A stretch of 64,000 bases of DNA from Chitinispirillum alkaliphilum (GTDB taxonomy: Bacteria; Fibrobacterota; Chitinivibrionia; Chitinivibrionales; Chitinispirillaceae), in assembly GCA_001045525.1 (NCBI GenBank), contig LDWW01000021.1:1-64000 (forward strand), in the 5' to 3' direction. Shown in pieces: positions 38,572 to 48,852 of this stretch. How positions within the stretch are numbered: position 1 is the first letter of the stretch; each line of letters begins with the position of its first letter. The notes under the pieces are model-generated. The model searched no databases and had not been told where the DNA came from. It saw only the letters and a list, made by a program, of their open reading frames with translations. The position numbers and the translations under genes were made by a program.

Positions 38572-39270
38572 AATCAGAAACACGAACTGAAATATCAGGA
38601 ACACGAACTGAAATATCAGGAACACGAACTGAAATATCAGGAACACGAACTGAAATATCAGGAACACGAACTGAAATATCAGGAACACGAACTGAAATAT
38701 CAGAAACACGAACTGAAAAGTTAGAAACAAGGCTTGAAAAGTTAGAAACAAGGCTTGAAAAGTTAGAAACAAGGCTTGAAAAGTTAGAAACAAGGCTTGA
38801 AAAGTTAGAAACAAGGCTTGAAAAGTTAGAAACAAGGCTTGAAAAGTTAGAAACAAGGCTTGAAAAGTTAGAAACAAGGCTTGAAAAGTTAGAAACAAGG
38901 CCTGAAAAGTTAGAAACAAGGCCTGAAAAGTTAGAAACAAGGCTTGAAAAGTTAGGAACAAAGCCTGAAAAGTTAGGAACAAAGCCTGAAAAGTTAGGAA
39001 CAAGGCTTGAAAAGTTAGGAACAAGGCTTGAAAAGTTAGGAACAAGGCTTGAAAAGTTAGGAACAAGGCCTGAAAAGTTAGGAACAAGGCCTGATTTTGC
39101 TTCCAAAGCCCCTGTTCCTAACATTTTTTGGCCTGTTTCAACCGTTTTTGGCCATGTTTCTATGATTTTGGCTATCGTTCCAGAGAGATTGATAGCTGTT
39201 CCTTGCTTTTTTGGCCATGTTTCTACCATTTCTGTGGTTGTTCCTAACATTTATGGTGATGTTCCTAACT
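38572..39270. repeat. 21-bp minisatellite with two motif types and an orientation switch
   Basis: About 7 units of GAACACGAACTGAAATATCA(G), then about 18 units of GAAACAAGGCTTGAAAAGTT(A), then after ~39100 about 7 degraded units in opposite orientation (GTTCC/GTTTC every 21 bp). The turning point GTTAGGAACAAGGC...CCCTGTTCCTAAC can fold into a hairpin. Because 21 is a multiple of 3, frames stay open on both strands (minus strand 38555-39250 NFSSLVP repeats; plus strand KLETRLE heptads), but neither has family support or a good start, so I do not call a gene. Confidence 0.9.
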
Positions 39271-40201
39271 TTTTTGCTTTAAACAACCCTCTTTCGGTAA
39301 CATTTGCATTCATATAAGCACATCCTGTGGTTTTTTCCTTTATTGTTCTCCAAAATGCGCAAATGAGTGAGGTTTTTATTATAAATGTCAAAAACTGTTA
39401 ATCAAAAGCACTCTCATGCAAGACAAACACATTGATGCTTCGGCTGCTCTGCAAAATGCTACCTTAACAATTTTATTTATGATGAGAAGAAAGATGAATA
39501 CATTTGTCCAAACGGTTCACCCTTAATCAGGGAACGCATTGTATCCACAGGAGCCAGTGTACTGAAGGTAAATCAGCAAAAAAGGTTACTGTACATGTGA
39601 ACCGTGTATTTCTAATTAATCATGTGGAGAAAGTACAAAGCAGTAGCGCAAAAAAACTTATTGAAGATACGTGACTCAGTCGTAGAAAAAGTGGCACACA
39701 AAGGGAGGGGGTTTTGGGATTACGCAGAATCATTGGCTTTGGAATTGACAGGGCAATGACAAGCTGGAGTTTTGCTGCCCGTAATACACAATCTTGAAAA
39801 GATATACAGCACAAAAGGGGTAAATGCCGTATTTACGTAAGCTGTCTGGGTAAATGCGGCAGATTGCCTGAAAGGTGGCGCTTTCTTAAGTGTTTAGTAT
39901 CCTCAAAGGGTCGGAGCGTCCTCGGCAGCAGCCCAAATTATTCCTACTCTTATATTTTTGAGACAGCCTCTTCTTTTACATCCTGTAAATTTATCCGAGC
40001 GCCTGTTTTATGTCCCGAATATTGTGAAATGAAGATGAGTGCTATTTTGCTTTACGGGGTTGTTTCGGGTGATATTTTCTAACTGCTTTCCACAGTTAAA
40101 CCAGAATAGCCCTTTTTCTCATTTAACTATTTACAAATCACTTTTCATAAAGTAAATATATATACATATTCTGCAATCACACATTTTACCATTCACTATC
40201 A
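39271..40201. other. Intergenic, no supported gene
   Basis: About 930 bp without a frame I can support. It may contain decayed sequence. Nothing here resembles the cas genes that follow. Confidence 0.4.
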
Positions 40202-40654
40202 ATGACATGCACCATGAAAGCACCTTTACAGTCAATTCACAATGCCGCTCTAAAAGCCAAATACCTGCAGGCCGCTCTGTTTGGCGGACCGGAAGTTTCT
40301 GCAAAACCTTCAGTAAGAACCCCGATCACCTCTCAGTGGAAAAAAAGCGGCTCAATACGATCCATTGCCATGAATACCGGAATAAGTGTCAGTGTCAGAA
40401 CAAGAGTTGTGAAGGAGCATTTTGTTGCAAAATGTTCCCCCGAATACGTGAAGCAGGGATTGCGGAGAGGTGTGCAAAGCCACGCACATACATTGTTATC
40501 TCCTGCCAGCCCAGAAAGAAATTACGGCATTGAATGGACTGGTGAAAAAGCAGGCATGAGCAGAAAGAAAGTAAAATTTTTAGCACACGACACCATTTGT
40601 CGTACAAAGGGATTACATTTGGGAGTAAGCCTGAACAGGATGAATTTACTTTAA
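40202..40654 (+). CDS. Doubtful 150-aa frame upstream of cas1
   Basis: The frame MTCTMKAPLQSIHNAALKAK to GVSLNRMNLL ends 21 nt before cas1. A second frame overlaps (40207-40533, Cys-rich: CHEYRNKCQCQNKSCEGAFC), and both look equally protein-like. No family is recognised and no good ribosome site is seen. It could be a small CRISPR-linked gene, a decayed gene or noncoding upstream DNA of the cas operon. Confidence 0.2.
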   Translation: MTCTMKAPLQSIHNAALKAKYLQAALFGGPEVSAKPSVRTPITSQWKKSGSIRSIAMNTGISVSVRTRVVKEHFVAKCSPEYVKQGLRRGVQSHAHTLLSPASPERNYGIEWTGEKAGMSRKKVKFLAHDTICRTKGLHLGVSLNRMNLL

Positions 40655-40675
40655 AAAGAGAGCGAATTAAAAAGA

Positions 40676-41641
40676 ATGGAATACTTTTCTCCTTCAGAGT
40701 TGAAAACAATCCTTCATTCAAAGAGGGCCAATATCTACTATCTTGAAAAGTGCAGGGTAATGCAGAAAGATGGCCGTGTATTGTACCTTACCGAAGAAAA
40801 ATCTGCAAATCAATACTGGAATATTCCCATTGCAAATACTACCTGCATACTGCTTGGTACCGGGACTTCAATCACTCAGGCTGCGGTACGTTTACTTGCC
40901 TCAGCCGGTGTTCTTATAGGATTTTCGGGTGGTGATGCAACTCCCCTGTTTGCCGGAAGTGAAATTGAGTGGCTCACTCCGCAAAGCGAATACCGTCCTA
41001 CGGAATATATGCAGGGGTGGATCTCTTTCTGGTTTGATGAGCAAAAAAGGCTTGCTGCAGCCAAAGAGATCCAGTTATCCAGGATCGGGTTTCTTAGAAA
41101 GGTCTGGAATAAGGACCGCGAGTTACGAAGTGCCGGATTTACAGCTGAAGACACCGAGATATCGCTGGAACTGGTTTCTTTTGAGAATAACATAAATCAG
41201 GCTACCCGTGTTTGTGATCTATTGCAAATTGAGGCACAACTGACTAAGAGTCTTTATAAGATTGCGGCGAACCGTACACAATATGGCAAATTCGTGCGTC
41301 AACGTGAAGCTCATGACACCGCCAATGTCTTTTTAAATTACGGTAACTATCTGGCGTATGGTTTGGGCGCCACAACTTTATGGGTGCTGGGGATTCCGCA
41401 TGGTTTTGCACTTATGCACGGAAAAACCCGGCGGGGCGCACTTGTCTTTGATGTCGCTGATCTTGTAAAGGACGCATTGGTGCTGCCCATGGCTTTTATC
41501 TGCGCACAGCAGCAAACAACACTGCAGGGATTCCGCCAGCAGTGTCTGCAAATGTTTACCGCCAATAATGCACTGGACTTCATGTTTGATCAGGTAAAAG
41601 GAATCGCCCTCAGGCAGGACTGGGAGAAAATTGCGAAATGA
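40676..41641 (+). CDS. cas1: CRISPR-associated integrase Cas1, subtype I-F
   Basis: 321 aa, normal for Cas1f. Opening SPSELKTILHSKRANIYYLE and DGRVLYLTEEKSANQYWNIP are typical of I-F. Catalytic residues are recognisable: Glu near 187 (LLQIEAQLTKSLYK), His near 248 (FALMHGKTRRG) and Asp near 258 (VFDVADLVKDA). With the Cas2 domain of the next gene it forms the complex that inserts new spacers at the leader end of the array. Its stop overlaps the next start by 4 nt (ATGA), so it heads a cas1-cas2/3-csy operon. Confidence 0.95.
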   Translation: MEYFSPSELKTILHSKRANIYYLEKCRVMQKDGRVLYLTEEKSANQYWNIPIANTTCILLGTGTSITQAAVRLLASAGVLIGFSGGDATPLFAGSEIEWLTPQSEYRPTEYMQGWISFWFDEQKRLAAAKEIQLSRIGFLRKVWNKDRELRSAGFTAEDTEISLELVSFENNINQATRVCDLLQIEAQLTKSLYKIAANRTQYGKFVRQREAHDTANVFLNYGNYLAYGLGATTLWVLGIPHGFALMHGKTRRGALVFDVADLVKDALVLPMAFICAQQQTTLQGFRQQCLQMFTANNALDFMFDQVKGIALRQDWEKIAK

Positions 41642-44600
41642 TCGTCACCTTTATCTCCCAATGTGAAAAAAAAGCCCTCAACCGCACACGCCGGGTGCTG
41701 GATGCCTTTGCGGACAGAATCGGTGACAACACCTGGCAAACAGTTATCACACAGCAGGGATTGCTCACGGTCAAAACACTCCTGCGAAAATCTGCAACTA
41801 AAAATACAGCAGTAAGCTGCCACTGGATACGAGGCCGAATGCATACGGAACTGGTTTGGGTGGTGGGAAACAAAAGAAAGTTTGATTGTGAAGGGAGAGT
41901 GCCGGTGAATAGTACTGAAAGAAACCGGAGCTATCGGGATGATCAAGACGATTGGAATTATCTGCCACTCATTCAATCACTGGCAGCACTGGCGGCACTC
42001 CTGCACGACTGGGGAAAAGCAAATGCCAGATTCCAGGAGAAAATCAACAAAAATTACAAGGGTAAACCTGGCGATGCAATGCGTCATGAGTGGGTATCCT
42101 GCTTATTGCTGAAGGTACTGATCGGCAATACCGATTCCAAAAGTGATAACGGTTGGCTAAGTTTGCTCGCTAATGGGGATATAAACGAAACACAAGTCAA
42201 ACAAGCTGACCTTCAACAAATCCAAAATCCGCTAGAAGGTCTACCGCCAATTGCGAAACTGATAGCATGGTTAATCTTAACCCACCATCGGCTGCCTCTC
42301 CAGAAAGCCAAATGTAATGTTTTATTAGATGATTGGGAAGGAGTATCAGCGGAAAACCTTGATATGTTATTTGCTATTATCACAAAAGAGTGGGGCTACT
42401 GGAACCAAGAGGCAATACAAACACTTCAAGACTGCCTGAATTTTCCTCAAGGGCTACTCACCGAATCAAATCCATGGCTAAAGGAGCTAAAGCGCTGGGC
42501 AAAAAAACTGTGCGAGCAACAATCGCTAATTAAGGAAATTATGTCCGTAGGCAGCTATCGGATTATACTGCACCACGCACGCCTCAGCCTGATGTTGGGA
42601 GACCATTTTTACTCATTCCTATCAAAAAAAGAGTCCGGTGCATGGCAAAATACACTTGGCCTCGTTGCCAACACCCAAAAAGATGGTTCCCCAAAACAAT
42701 CATTGGATCAACATCTGGTTGGAGTTTATCAGCAGACTAAACGTAACGTCTGGCGTTTGCCGCAATTTGAACAGACACTTCCAACATCTGATAATATTGC
42801 GGCGCTCAGAAAAAAAGGTTCCGGCAAATTCAGATGGCAGGATAAAGCTGCTTCTGAAATATATGAATGGACTATGCAATGTGACGATAAAAAACATGGG
42901 TTTTTCGCTGTAAATATGGCAAGTACTGGTTGTGGAAAAACTCTTGCTAATGCAAAAGTAATGTTGTCACTTTCGAAACACAATGATAGTCTGCGGTATA
43001 TCCTTGCATTGGGGCTACGCACTCTTACATTACAAACCGGCGATGAATACAGGGAACGCATTTTTCAAAATAGCGATGGCAGTGATTTAGCAGTGCTAAT
43101 CGGATCCAAGGCTATTGCGGAATTACATAATCAAGCATGTGAAGAACGCAGAGAAAAAATAACGATAGATGGAGGTTCAGAATCGCAGGAACCACTGCTT
43201 GATACAAATGATGAAGTTCTCTTCGACGGAGATATTCCCGAAGAGGGTTTGGCAACTATCCTGCAAAGTGATAAAGAACGAAAATTCCTCTATGCACCGA
43301 TTCTAACTTGCACAATCGACCATATTATGGCCGCTACAGAGACGACTCGGGGTGGCCGTTATATTCTGCCAAGCCTGCGACTTATGTCTTCAGACCTCGT
43401 CATCGATGAAATCGATGATTTTACAGACAGCGATGCTATCGCTATTGGGCGACTGATCCATCTTGCGGGTATGTTGGGGCGCAAAGTGATGATATCGTCA
43501 GCTACGATTCCTCCAGCCCTTGCCGAAGGGTATTACAATTGTTACCGAGAAGGTTGGCGACAATTTTCCCAAACCCGTAATGCAACCCAAGCAATTGGTT
43601 GTGCATGGATTGATGAATACAGTACTGTAGTTACCAACATTAATGAAGCCAATTCACTGCAATCAAACCAACAATATGCTGATTTGCACAAAGCATTTGT
43701 CAAAAAAAGAATGCAAAAATTGGAGAAGGAACCACCAAGACGCAAGGCTGATATCGTTGAGTTTGATCCTGAGCTGGTTCAGCAGATTGCCAATGTAGAT
43801 AAAGAGGCGAAACAAACTGCCTTTTTTAATACAATTGTTGATGCCTCGCTGGTTAAGCACCAGGGACATCACCAATTAGAGAGAAAAACCGGTATTAAGG
43901 TCTCCTTCGGAGTCATTCGTATTGCCAACATTTCGCCCTGTATTGCTCTGACGCGTTTTCTTTTGGAGTATAAGTGCCCAACTGATACAGCACTACGTGT
44001 CATGTCCTACCACAGCCAACAAGTTCTGTTGTTGCGCCACGAACAAGAAAAGCACCTGGATGCTGTGTTAAAACGAAAAGAGAAACAAGGTGAAGACCCT
44101 GCTGCATTCAATAATAAAGTAATACGCAGGCATTTGGATAATTTGGCTAAAAGAGAAAATGTACCGTCAAATGTGCTTTTTATTCTTGTAGCTACCCCCG
44201 TTGAAGAGATCGGGAGGGATCACGATTTCGACTGGGCTATTGTCGAGCCATCTTCCTATCGATCCATCGTTCAGTTAGCGGGACGGGTAAGAAGGCACCG
44301 AGAAGGAGAAATTGGTACTCCAAATGTTGGGTTGTTACAATACAACTGGAAAACAGTTCGGGAAGGAGAAAAGGAGTATGCCTGTTACTTTTCACGACCA
44401 GGGTACGAATTTAAAGGGAAGATCACTATTAACAGTAAAGAACGTAAGGCATCCTGCTTCACACATGATTTAAAAAAGCTAATTAATGAATCATATATAA
44501 CTAAACGGCTTGATGCTATTCCCCGAATCGATGATAACTTACCAGAACGGTTTGGGCTGGCGAGGTTGGAGCATGCGGTAACAGCTCATTGGATTAAAAG

Positions 44601-45048
44601 GTACGATGCCAAGGGCCCTGAAACCTTGCAGGGCTACCTGTCGCAGCACTGGTATTTGACAGCCTTGCCACAGGCGCTTAATCGTTTTCGTCAAAGTAGA
44701 GCAAGTATACGCCTTTTCCGGTGTTTTGATAGTTCTAACCGTGCTTACTTTACCATAAAAGACGAAAGCGGCATGCCCGTGCGGACCATTAACGGTGATC
44801 TGATAAATCAGGATGATAAATACTGTATAACATCGGTTGAGTTGTCAACAGAACAGAAAGAAAACCTATGGCTTGAACGAGAATACCGGGTTTCGCTCGA
44901 AACTCTGGCAGAGCAAAACGAAATCGATCTTGATAAAGGCGCTCTTCGATATGGTGAGTTGTCTATTCAGGAGACGTATGAATCGCAAATGGCTCCCACC
45001 TACCTTTATAACGATCAATTAGGACTATTTCGAAATGAAAGGAGTTAA
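41638..45048 (+). CDS. cas3: Cas2-Cas3 fusion nuclease-helicase, subtype I-F
   Basis: 1136 aa. Residues 1-~95 are the Cas2-like domain (MIVTFISQCEKKALNRTRRV), the fusion that marks I-F. HD nuclease motifs follow: LLHDWGKAN with His123-Asp124, then RHEWVS and LTHHRLP. The SF2 helicase has ASTGCGKTLAN (Walker A, ~425), LVIDEIDDF (DExD-type box, ~590), SSATIP, and VATPVEEIGRDHDFD and QLAGRVRRH (motifs V/VI). It unwinds and degrades DNA marked by the Csy complex and ties adaptation to interference through the Cas2 part. All motifs look intact. Confidence 0.96.
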   Translation: MIVTFISQCEKKALNRTRRVLDAFADRIGDNTWQTVITQQGLLTVKTLLRKSATKNTAVSCHWIRGRMHTELVWVVGNKRKFDCEGRVPVNSTERNRSYRDDQDDWNYLPLIQSLAALAALLHDWGKANARFQEKINKNYKGKPGDAMRHEWVSCLLLKVLIGNTDSKSDNGWLSLLANGDINETQVKQADLQQIQNPLEGLPPIAKLIAWLILTHHRLPLQKAKCNVLLDDWEGVSAENLDMLFAIITKEWGYWNQEAIQTLQDCLNFPQGLLTESNPWLKELKRWAKKLCEQQSLIKEIMSVGSYRIILHHARLSLMLGDHFYSFLSKKESGAWQNTLGLVANTQKDGSPKQSLDQHLVGVYQQTKRNVWRLPQFEQTLPTSDNIAALRKKGSGKFRWQDKAASEIYEWTMQCDDKKHGFFAVNMASTGCGKTLANAKVMLSLSKHNDSLRYILALGLRTLTLQTGDEYRERIFQNSDGSDLAVLIGSKAIAELHNQACEERREKITIDGGSESQEPLLDTNDEVLFDGDIPEEGLATILQSDKERKFLYAPILTCTIDHIMAATETTRGGRYILPSLRLMSSDLVIDEIDDFTDSDAIAIGRLIHLAGMLGRKVMISSATIPPALAEGYYNCYREGWRQFSQTRNATQAIGCAWIDEYSTVVTNINEANSLQSNQQYADLHKAFVKKRMQKLEKEPPRRKADIVEFDPELVQQIANVDKEAKQTAFFNTIVDASLVKHQGHHQLERKTGIKVSFGVIRIANISPCIALTRFLLEYKCPTDTALRVMSYHSQQVLLLRHEQEKHLDAVLKRKEKQGEDPAAFNNKVIRRHLDNLAKRENVPSNVLFILVATPVEEIGRDHDFDWAIVEPSSYRSIVQLAGRVRRHREGEIGTPNVGLLQYNWKTVREGEKEYACYFSRPGYEFKGKITINSKERKASCFTHDLKKLINESYITKRLDAIPRIDDNLPERFGLARLEHAVTAHWIKRYDAKGPETLQGYLSQHWYLTALPQALNRFRQSRASIRLFRCFDSSNRAYFTIKDESGMPVRTINGDLINQDDKYCITSVELSTEQKENLWLEREYRVSLETLAEQNEIDLDKGALRYGELSIQETYESQMAPTYLYNDQLGLFRNERS

Positions 45049-45051
45049 AGT

Positions 45052-46317
45052 ATGCTCGATCCTGCAATACAAGAATTTTTCCAGAAGCGAAAAGACGATT
45101 GGCTCAAAAAGAGAGTTAAGCCCACTGTTGATGACGAAGAAAGGGGGAAACTGGAAGAAGAGTGCGAAGAGAAATTTTCAAGAGAATGCTGGTTACCTGA
45201 TGCCGCGAAACGTGCTGGACAGATAAATGTTTGTACGCACCCATGCACTTTTAGTCATCCCAGTGCGCGAAAGAATAAAAACGGTTATGCGACTTCTGTT
45301 ATTGCAGATAACAGGAAGTCACCAGATGGTTATCTGCGAACGGGTAATATTGAAATAGAAAAAGATGCTTACGGAAATGCTGCTGCATTAGATGTATACA
45401 ATTTTCTGGCTTCGAAAATGCAGGACGGCAAATCCTTACTGCAACACATAGAAAATGATTCAGAACTTGCAAAAGAAATGCTCAAGATCGAGTCGGAAAG
45501 CTATGAAAATCTGAAAGCTGGATTTTTAGCAATGTCTCGAAGTAGCATTGACAATATTACCAGTTCGAAAATAAAACAAGTCTATTTTCCCACTGACAAG
45601 GGGTACCACCTGCTTTCCATTCTTAGCAATTCAGGATTGATTTATGAGCTGCGACGCCGGGTGGATGACCTTCGGTTTTCTGAAAAGCAGAAGGAAACGC
45701 GTGATCTGAAACGCAAAAACAGTTACAGCACACAGGGTTTTTCGGAAATATTTGACATTACGACAATCGGTTACGGTGGCACCAAACCACAAAATATCAG
45801 TGTTATGAACAACCAGTTTGGAGGAAAAGCACGCTTATTACCATCTGTTCCCCCTGCAATTAACAAGCGTAACATTAATTTTCCTAAAAAGAACTTTTTT
45901 ATCTCTTCAATCCGTTTTTACGACATCAGGGAACCGCTGCAAAAACTGCATGGCATTTTCACAACCGGTACAGGTAGCGAAATACCCCTGAAAAATCTAC
46001 GAAGTGGCCGGGACTATAGAATAGAAGAAATTCTCGATTGTATTATTGAGCGAATGGTGGCTTTACGTGCTGTTGCAAAGGAACAATACAGAGAAGAGAA
46101 CAGCAATCTACTGCATCACCAAAAGGTCTGGCTTTGTGATGAATACCGGGAAGAGCGCGAGAAACAGGATGAATGGTTGGATGAGGTTTGTAACGAAATA
46201 GGTCAATGGATTGCACGCGCCTATGAAAAAATAATCAAAAAGGCCGTAACCCTTGGCCCTGCAGAGCGTGCCTACATAAAAAATATGATATCAACCCACA
46301 GGGAGGTACTGCGATGA
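45052..46317 (+). CDS. csy1: Csy1 (Cas8f), large subunit of the I-F Cascade
   Basis: 421 aa, ATG with GAAAGGAG upstream, 3 nt after cas3. It begins MLDPAIQEFFQKRKDDWLKK and has CTHPCTFSHPSARKN, GYGGTKPQNISVMNNQFGGK and LLPSVPP, as in Csy1 proteins, where the subunit binds the 5' handle of the crRNA and helps read the PAM. It overlaps csy2 by 4 nt. Confidence 0.93.
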   Translation: MLDPAIQEFFQKRKDDWLKKRVKPTVDDEERGKLEEECEEKFSRECWLPDAAKRAGQINVCTHPCTFSHPSARKNKNGYATSVIADNRKSPDGYLRTGNIEIEKDAYGNAAALDVYNFLASKMQDGKSLLQHIENDSELAKEMLKIESESYENLKAGFLAMSRSSIDNITSSKIKQVYFPTDKGYHLLSILSNSGLIYELRRRVDDLRFSEKQKETRDLKRKNSYSTQGFSEIFDITTIGYGGTKPQNISVMNNQFGGKARLLPSVPPAINKRNINFPKKNFFISSIRFYDIREPLQKLHGIFTTGTGSEIPLKNLRSGRDYRIEEILDCIIERMVALRAVAKEQYREENSNLLHHQKVWLCDEYREEREKQDEWLDEVCNEIGQWIARAYEKIIKKAVTLGPAERAYIKNMISTHREVLR

Positions 46318-47234
46318 CCGAAAATACACTGCTGATACCACACATACGTATTCAAAATGCCAATGCTCTATCCAGCCCATTTACAATAGGCTTTCCTGCT
46401 ATGACTGCATGGTTAGGTGCTGTACACGCCCTGCAACGCAAACTTAATCACAAACACACCACTGCGTCTTTCGATGCTGTCGGGGTGGTATCTCATCAAT
46501 TCGATTTGCAAACGTATAAAGGACCAGGAGATTATGAATATTCCATTATTGGAACGGGGAATCCACTTGATAGAGATGGTTCGCGTCCAGCATTTATAGA
46601 GGAGGCCCGTTGCCATCTTGAGGTCAGTCTGGTTGTTCAGTACAGTAATATCGGGAAGCTGGAAGAGGCGAATGTTATTGAGGAAATAAGTCACCTCCTG
46701 AACAACGGAATGAAAATTGCCGGCGGTGATATCCTTGATTTCAAGCAACCTGTTTTCCACAAAACTTTTGAACGCTTAAAGACCAAGCTAATGCCGGGTT
46801 ATGCTTTGATTGAGCGGCGCGACTTGGTGATTAAAGCAATGCGGGAAGGACAAGACGCACTGGATGCGATATTGGATTACCTGGCAATACACCATTACTG
46901 CGAGAAAGAAGATAAGAATGGAGAAACCACAGTCACTTGGAAAAGCCAGCGTAAACCGACCAATGAAAATGGCAGGCGCGGATGGATCGTTCCTGTGGCA
47001 ACAGGTTTCCAAGGTATAAGCGAATTAGGGCAGGCAAAAAACCAAAGAGATCCGGATACACCGCATCGTTTTGCTGAGGCAGTAGTAACTTTGGGAGAAT
47101 TCAAAATGCCTTATAAAATAGATTATCTTGAGGAACTGCTTTGGCATTATCACCATGATGCTGAAAACAATCTTTATCTATGTCAACAAAATCTGACAGA
47201 TTCACAAACTCTATTTGAAAGAGATGGATTTTAA
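46314..47234 (+). CDS. csy2: Csy2 (Cas5f), I-F Cascade subunit
   Basis: 306 aa. LLIPHIRIQNANALSSPFTI and GFPAMTAWLGAVHALQRKLN are the hallmark opening of Csy2. The protein pairs with Csy1 at the 5' handle of crRNA. Translationally coupled to csy1 (ATGA). Confidence 0.93.
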   Translation: MTENTLLIPHIRIQNANALSSPFTIGFPAMTAWLGAVHALQRKLNHKHTTASFDAVGVVSHQFDLQTYKGPGDYEYSIIGTGNPLDRDGSRPAFIEEARCHLEVSLVVQYSNIGKLEEANVIEEISHLLNNGMKIAGGDILDFKQPVFHKTFERLKTKLMPGYALIERRDLVIKAMREGQDALDAILDYLAIHHYCEKEDKNGETTVTWKSQRKPTNENGRRGWIVPVATGFQGISELGQAKNQRDPDTPHRFAEAVVTLGEFKMPYKIDYLEELLWHYHHDAENNLYLCQQNLTDSQTLFERDGF

Positions 47235-47263
47235 TAAACCCTTAAATAAAAGGAGATTGTATT

Positions 47264-48289
47264 ATGGCTAAAAAAGAAAACTCTGTATCTGTGCTGGCGT
47301 TCGAAAAAAAACTGGTACCATCCGATGGCTATATGTTCGGTACGCATTGGGATAATCGGGATCGGTTTACTCCGCTTAAGTTGAAGGAAAAATCCGTGAG
47401 AGGAACTATTTCCAACCGACTGAAACCTGCTGTTAAGAATGACCCTGCCAAGTTGAATAAAGAAGTTGAAAAACCCAACCTTCAAACAGTTGATGTCTGC
47501 GCATTGGAAACTGATCAGGATACGCTTAGGCTTCATTTTACTCTCAAGGTTTTAGGTGGTATTCATCAACCTTCTGCGTGCAATAATGCTCTTTTTAAAC
47601 AAAGCTACTCCCAAGCCGCCAAAGCTTATGCTGAAAAAGAAGGCTTTCATGAATTGGCACGTCGTTATGCACTGAACATTGCTAACGGCCGTTTTCTATG
47701 GCGTAACCGTATCGGTGCAGAAGATATAGAGGTTAACGTAAAGTGTTTGAACAAAGGTCAAGATCAGGAATGGACTTTCGATGCAACGCAATACAACCTC
47801 AGAAACATGGAGGATAAGGATGATAAGGTCAGTGGTTTGGCTGCATGTATAGCAAAAGCATTGGCAAGTGACAACGATTTTTTAATGTTGGAAATTACCT
47901 GCTATGCCAAGATTGGCAAAGCCCAGGATGTTTATCCTAGTGAAGAATTGGTATTGGATAAAGGAAAGGGTAATAAAAGTAAAGTACTCTATTCAGTAGA
48001 TGACATTGCGGCCCTTCATTCACAAAAAATTGGTAATGCGTTGCGCACTATCGATACTTGGTACCCTGATTTTACTGACCAAATCAAATCCGTTGGGCCC
48101 ATTGCTGTCGAGCCATATGGCGCAGTTACAAATCTGGGCACGGCATTTCGTACACCTAAAGAAAAAAAAGATTTTTACACATTCTTTGACAATTGGGCCA
48201 GGGGTGGTGACCTGAACGCTGAAGATGAGCATTATGTGATGGCTGTTTTGGTACGCGGCGGTGTTTTTGGGGAAAGTGATAAAGATTAA
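47264..48289 (+). CDS. csy3: Csy3 (Cas7f), backbone subunit of the I-F Cascade
   Basis: 341 aa, AAAGGAGATTGTATT before the ATG. Csy3 features: VLAFEKKLVPSDGYMFGTHW near the start, FTLKVLGGIHQPSACNN, ARRYALNIANGRFLWRNRIG, and VEPYGAVTNLGTAFR with FYTFFDNWARG at the end. Several copies of this RNA-binding subunit coat the spacer part of crRNA. The wider gap to csy2 (29 nt) and the strong ribosome site suit its higher stoichiometry. Confidence 0.94.
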   Translation: MAKKENSVSVLAFEKKLVPSDGYMFGTHWDNRDRFTPLKLKEKSVRGTISNRLKPAVKNDPAKLNKEVEKPNLQTVDVCALETDQDTLRLHFTLKVLGGIHQPSACNNALFKQSYSQAAKAYAEKEGFHELARRYALNIANGRFLWRNRIGAEDIEVNVKCLNKGQDQEWTFDATQYNLRNMEDKDDKVSGLAACIAKALASDNDFLMLEITCYAKIGKAQDVYPSEELVLDKGKGNKSKVLYSVDDIAALHSQKIGNALRTIDTWYPDFTDQIKSVGPIAVEPYGAVTNLGTAFRTPKEKKDFYTFFDNWARGGDLNAEDEHYVMAVLVRGGVFGESDKD

Positions 48290-48300
48290 TGGAGGCAATT

Positions 48301-48852
48301 ATGGATTACTATTTTGATGTTTTAATATTGCCGGATACGGAATTTCCTCCGGCAATATTAATGAATTCTCTCTACACCAAGCTTCATAAAGCCCTCTGGG
48401 ATCTCAAGTCAACGACCATTGGTGTCAGTTTTCCCCGCTGCAAGGTTACACTTGGTAATTTGTTGCGAATTCATGGGACAGATTCTGATTTGAGAGAACT
48501 ACAGGCTCAGAATTGGATTGGTGGCATGAGCGGTTACTGCAAAGTCAGCGAAATACTGCCGGTGCCAAAGAATGCAAATTTCCGCACTGTTAGCCGTAAA
48601 CAACCAAACATGAGCCAGTCAAAACTAAACCGGCTCATTAAGCGTGGGTCTATTCCGGAAGACGAAATAAAACAGTACAAAGCAAAAATGTTCAGCAAAG
48701 GACTTGATGAGCCGTATGTTGAATTGGTAAGTAAATCAAATAGCCATAAACACAGACGCTATTTTGAGTTCGGTGAATTACAGGAAACCCCTACTTTGGG
48801 TGTGTTTGATCAGTTCGGGCTTTCCAAAACAGCTACCATACCATATTTTTAA
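48301..48852 (+). CDS. cas6f: Cas6f (Csy4), crRNA-processing endonuclease
   Basis: 183 aa from ATG 48301, preferred because TGGAGGCAATT lies just before it. ATG 48289 overlaps the csy3 stop (TAATG) and would add four residues. MDYYFDVLILPDTEFPPAIL and SLYTKLHKALWDL, with the candidate catalytic His near 31, match Cas6f; SQSKLNRLIKRG is the expected basic helix for the repeat hairpin, and the C-terminus YFEFGELQETPTLGVFDQFG is typical. It should cut the repeat at the base of the CTGCCGTATAGGCAG hairpin. Confidence 0.93.
   Translation: MDYYFDVLILPDTEFPPAILMNSLYTKLHKALWDLKSTTIGVSFPRCKVTLGNLLRIHGTDSDLRELQAQNWIGGMSGYCKVSEILPVPKNANFRTVSRKQPNMSQSKLNRLIKRGSIPEDEIKQYKAKMFSKGLDEPYVELVSKSNSHKHRRYFEFGELQETPTLGVFDQFGLSKTATIPYF

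Noticed and set aside
38555..39250. 231-aa minus-strand frame made of NFSSLVP repeats
   Set aside because: It is the translation of the 21-bp minisatellite, where every frame without a stop stays open by arithmetic. The non-repeat N-terminus is also worn repeat, and no good ribosome site is present.
42600..42920. Overlapping plus- and minus-strand frames inside cas3
   Set aside because: Shadows of the intact Cas2-Cas3 frame, which has all expected motifs.
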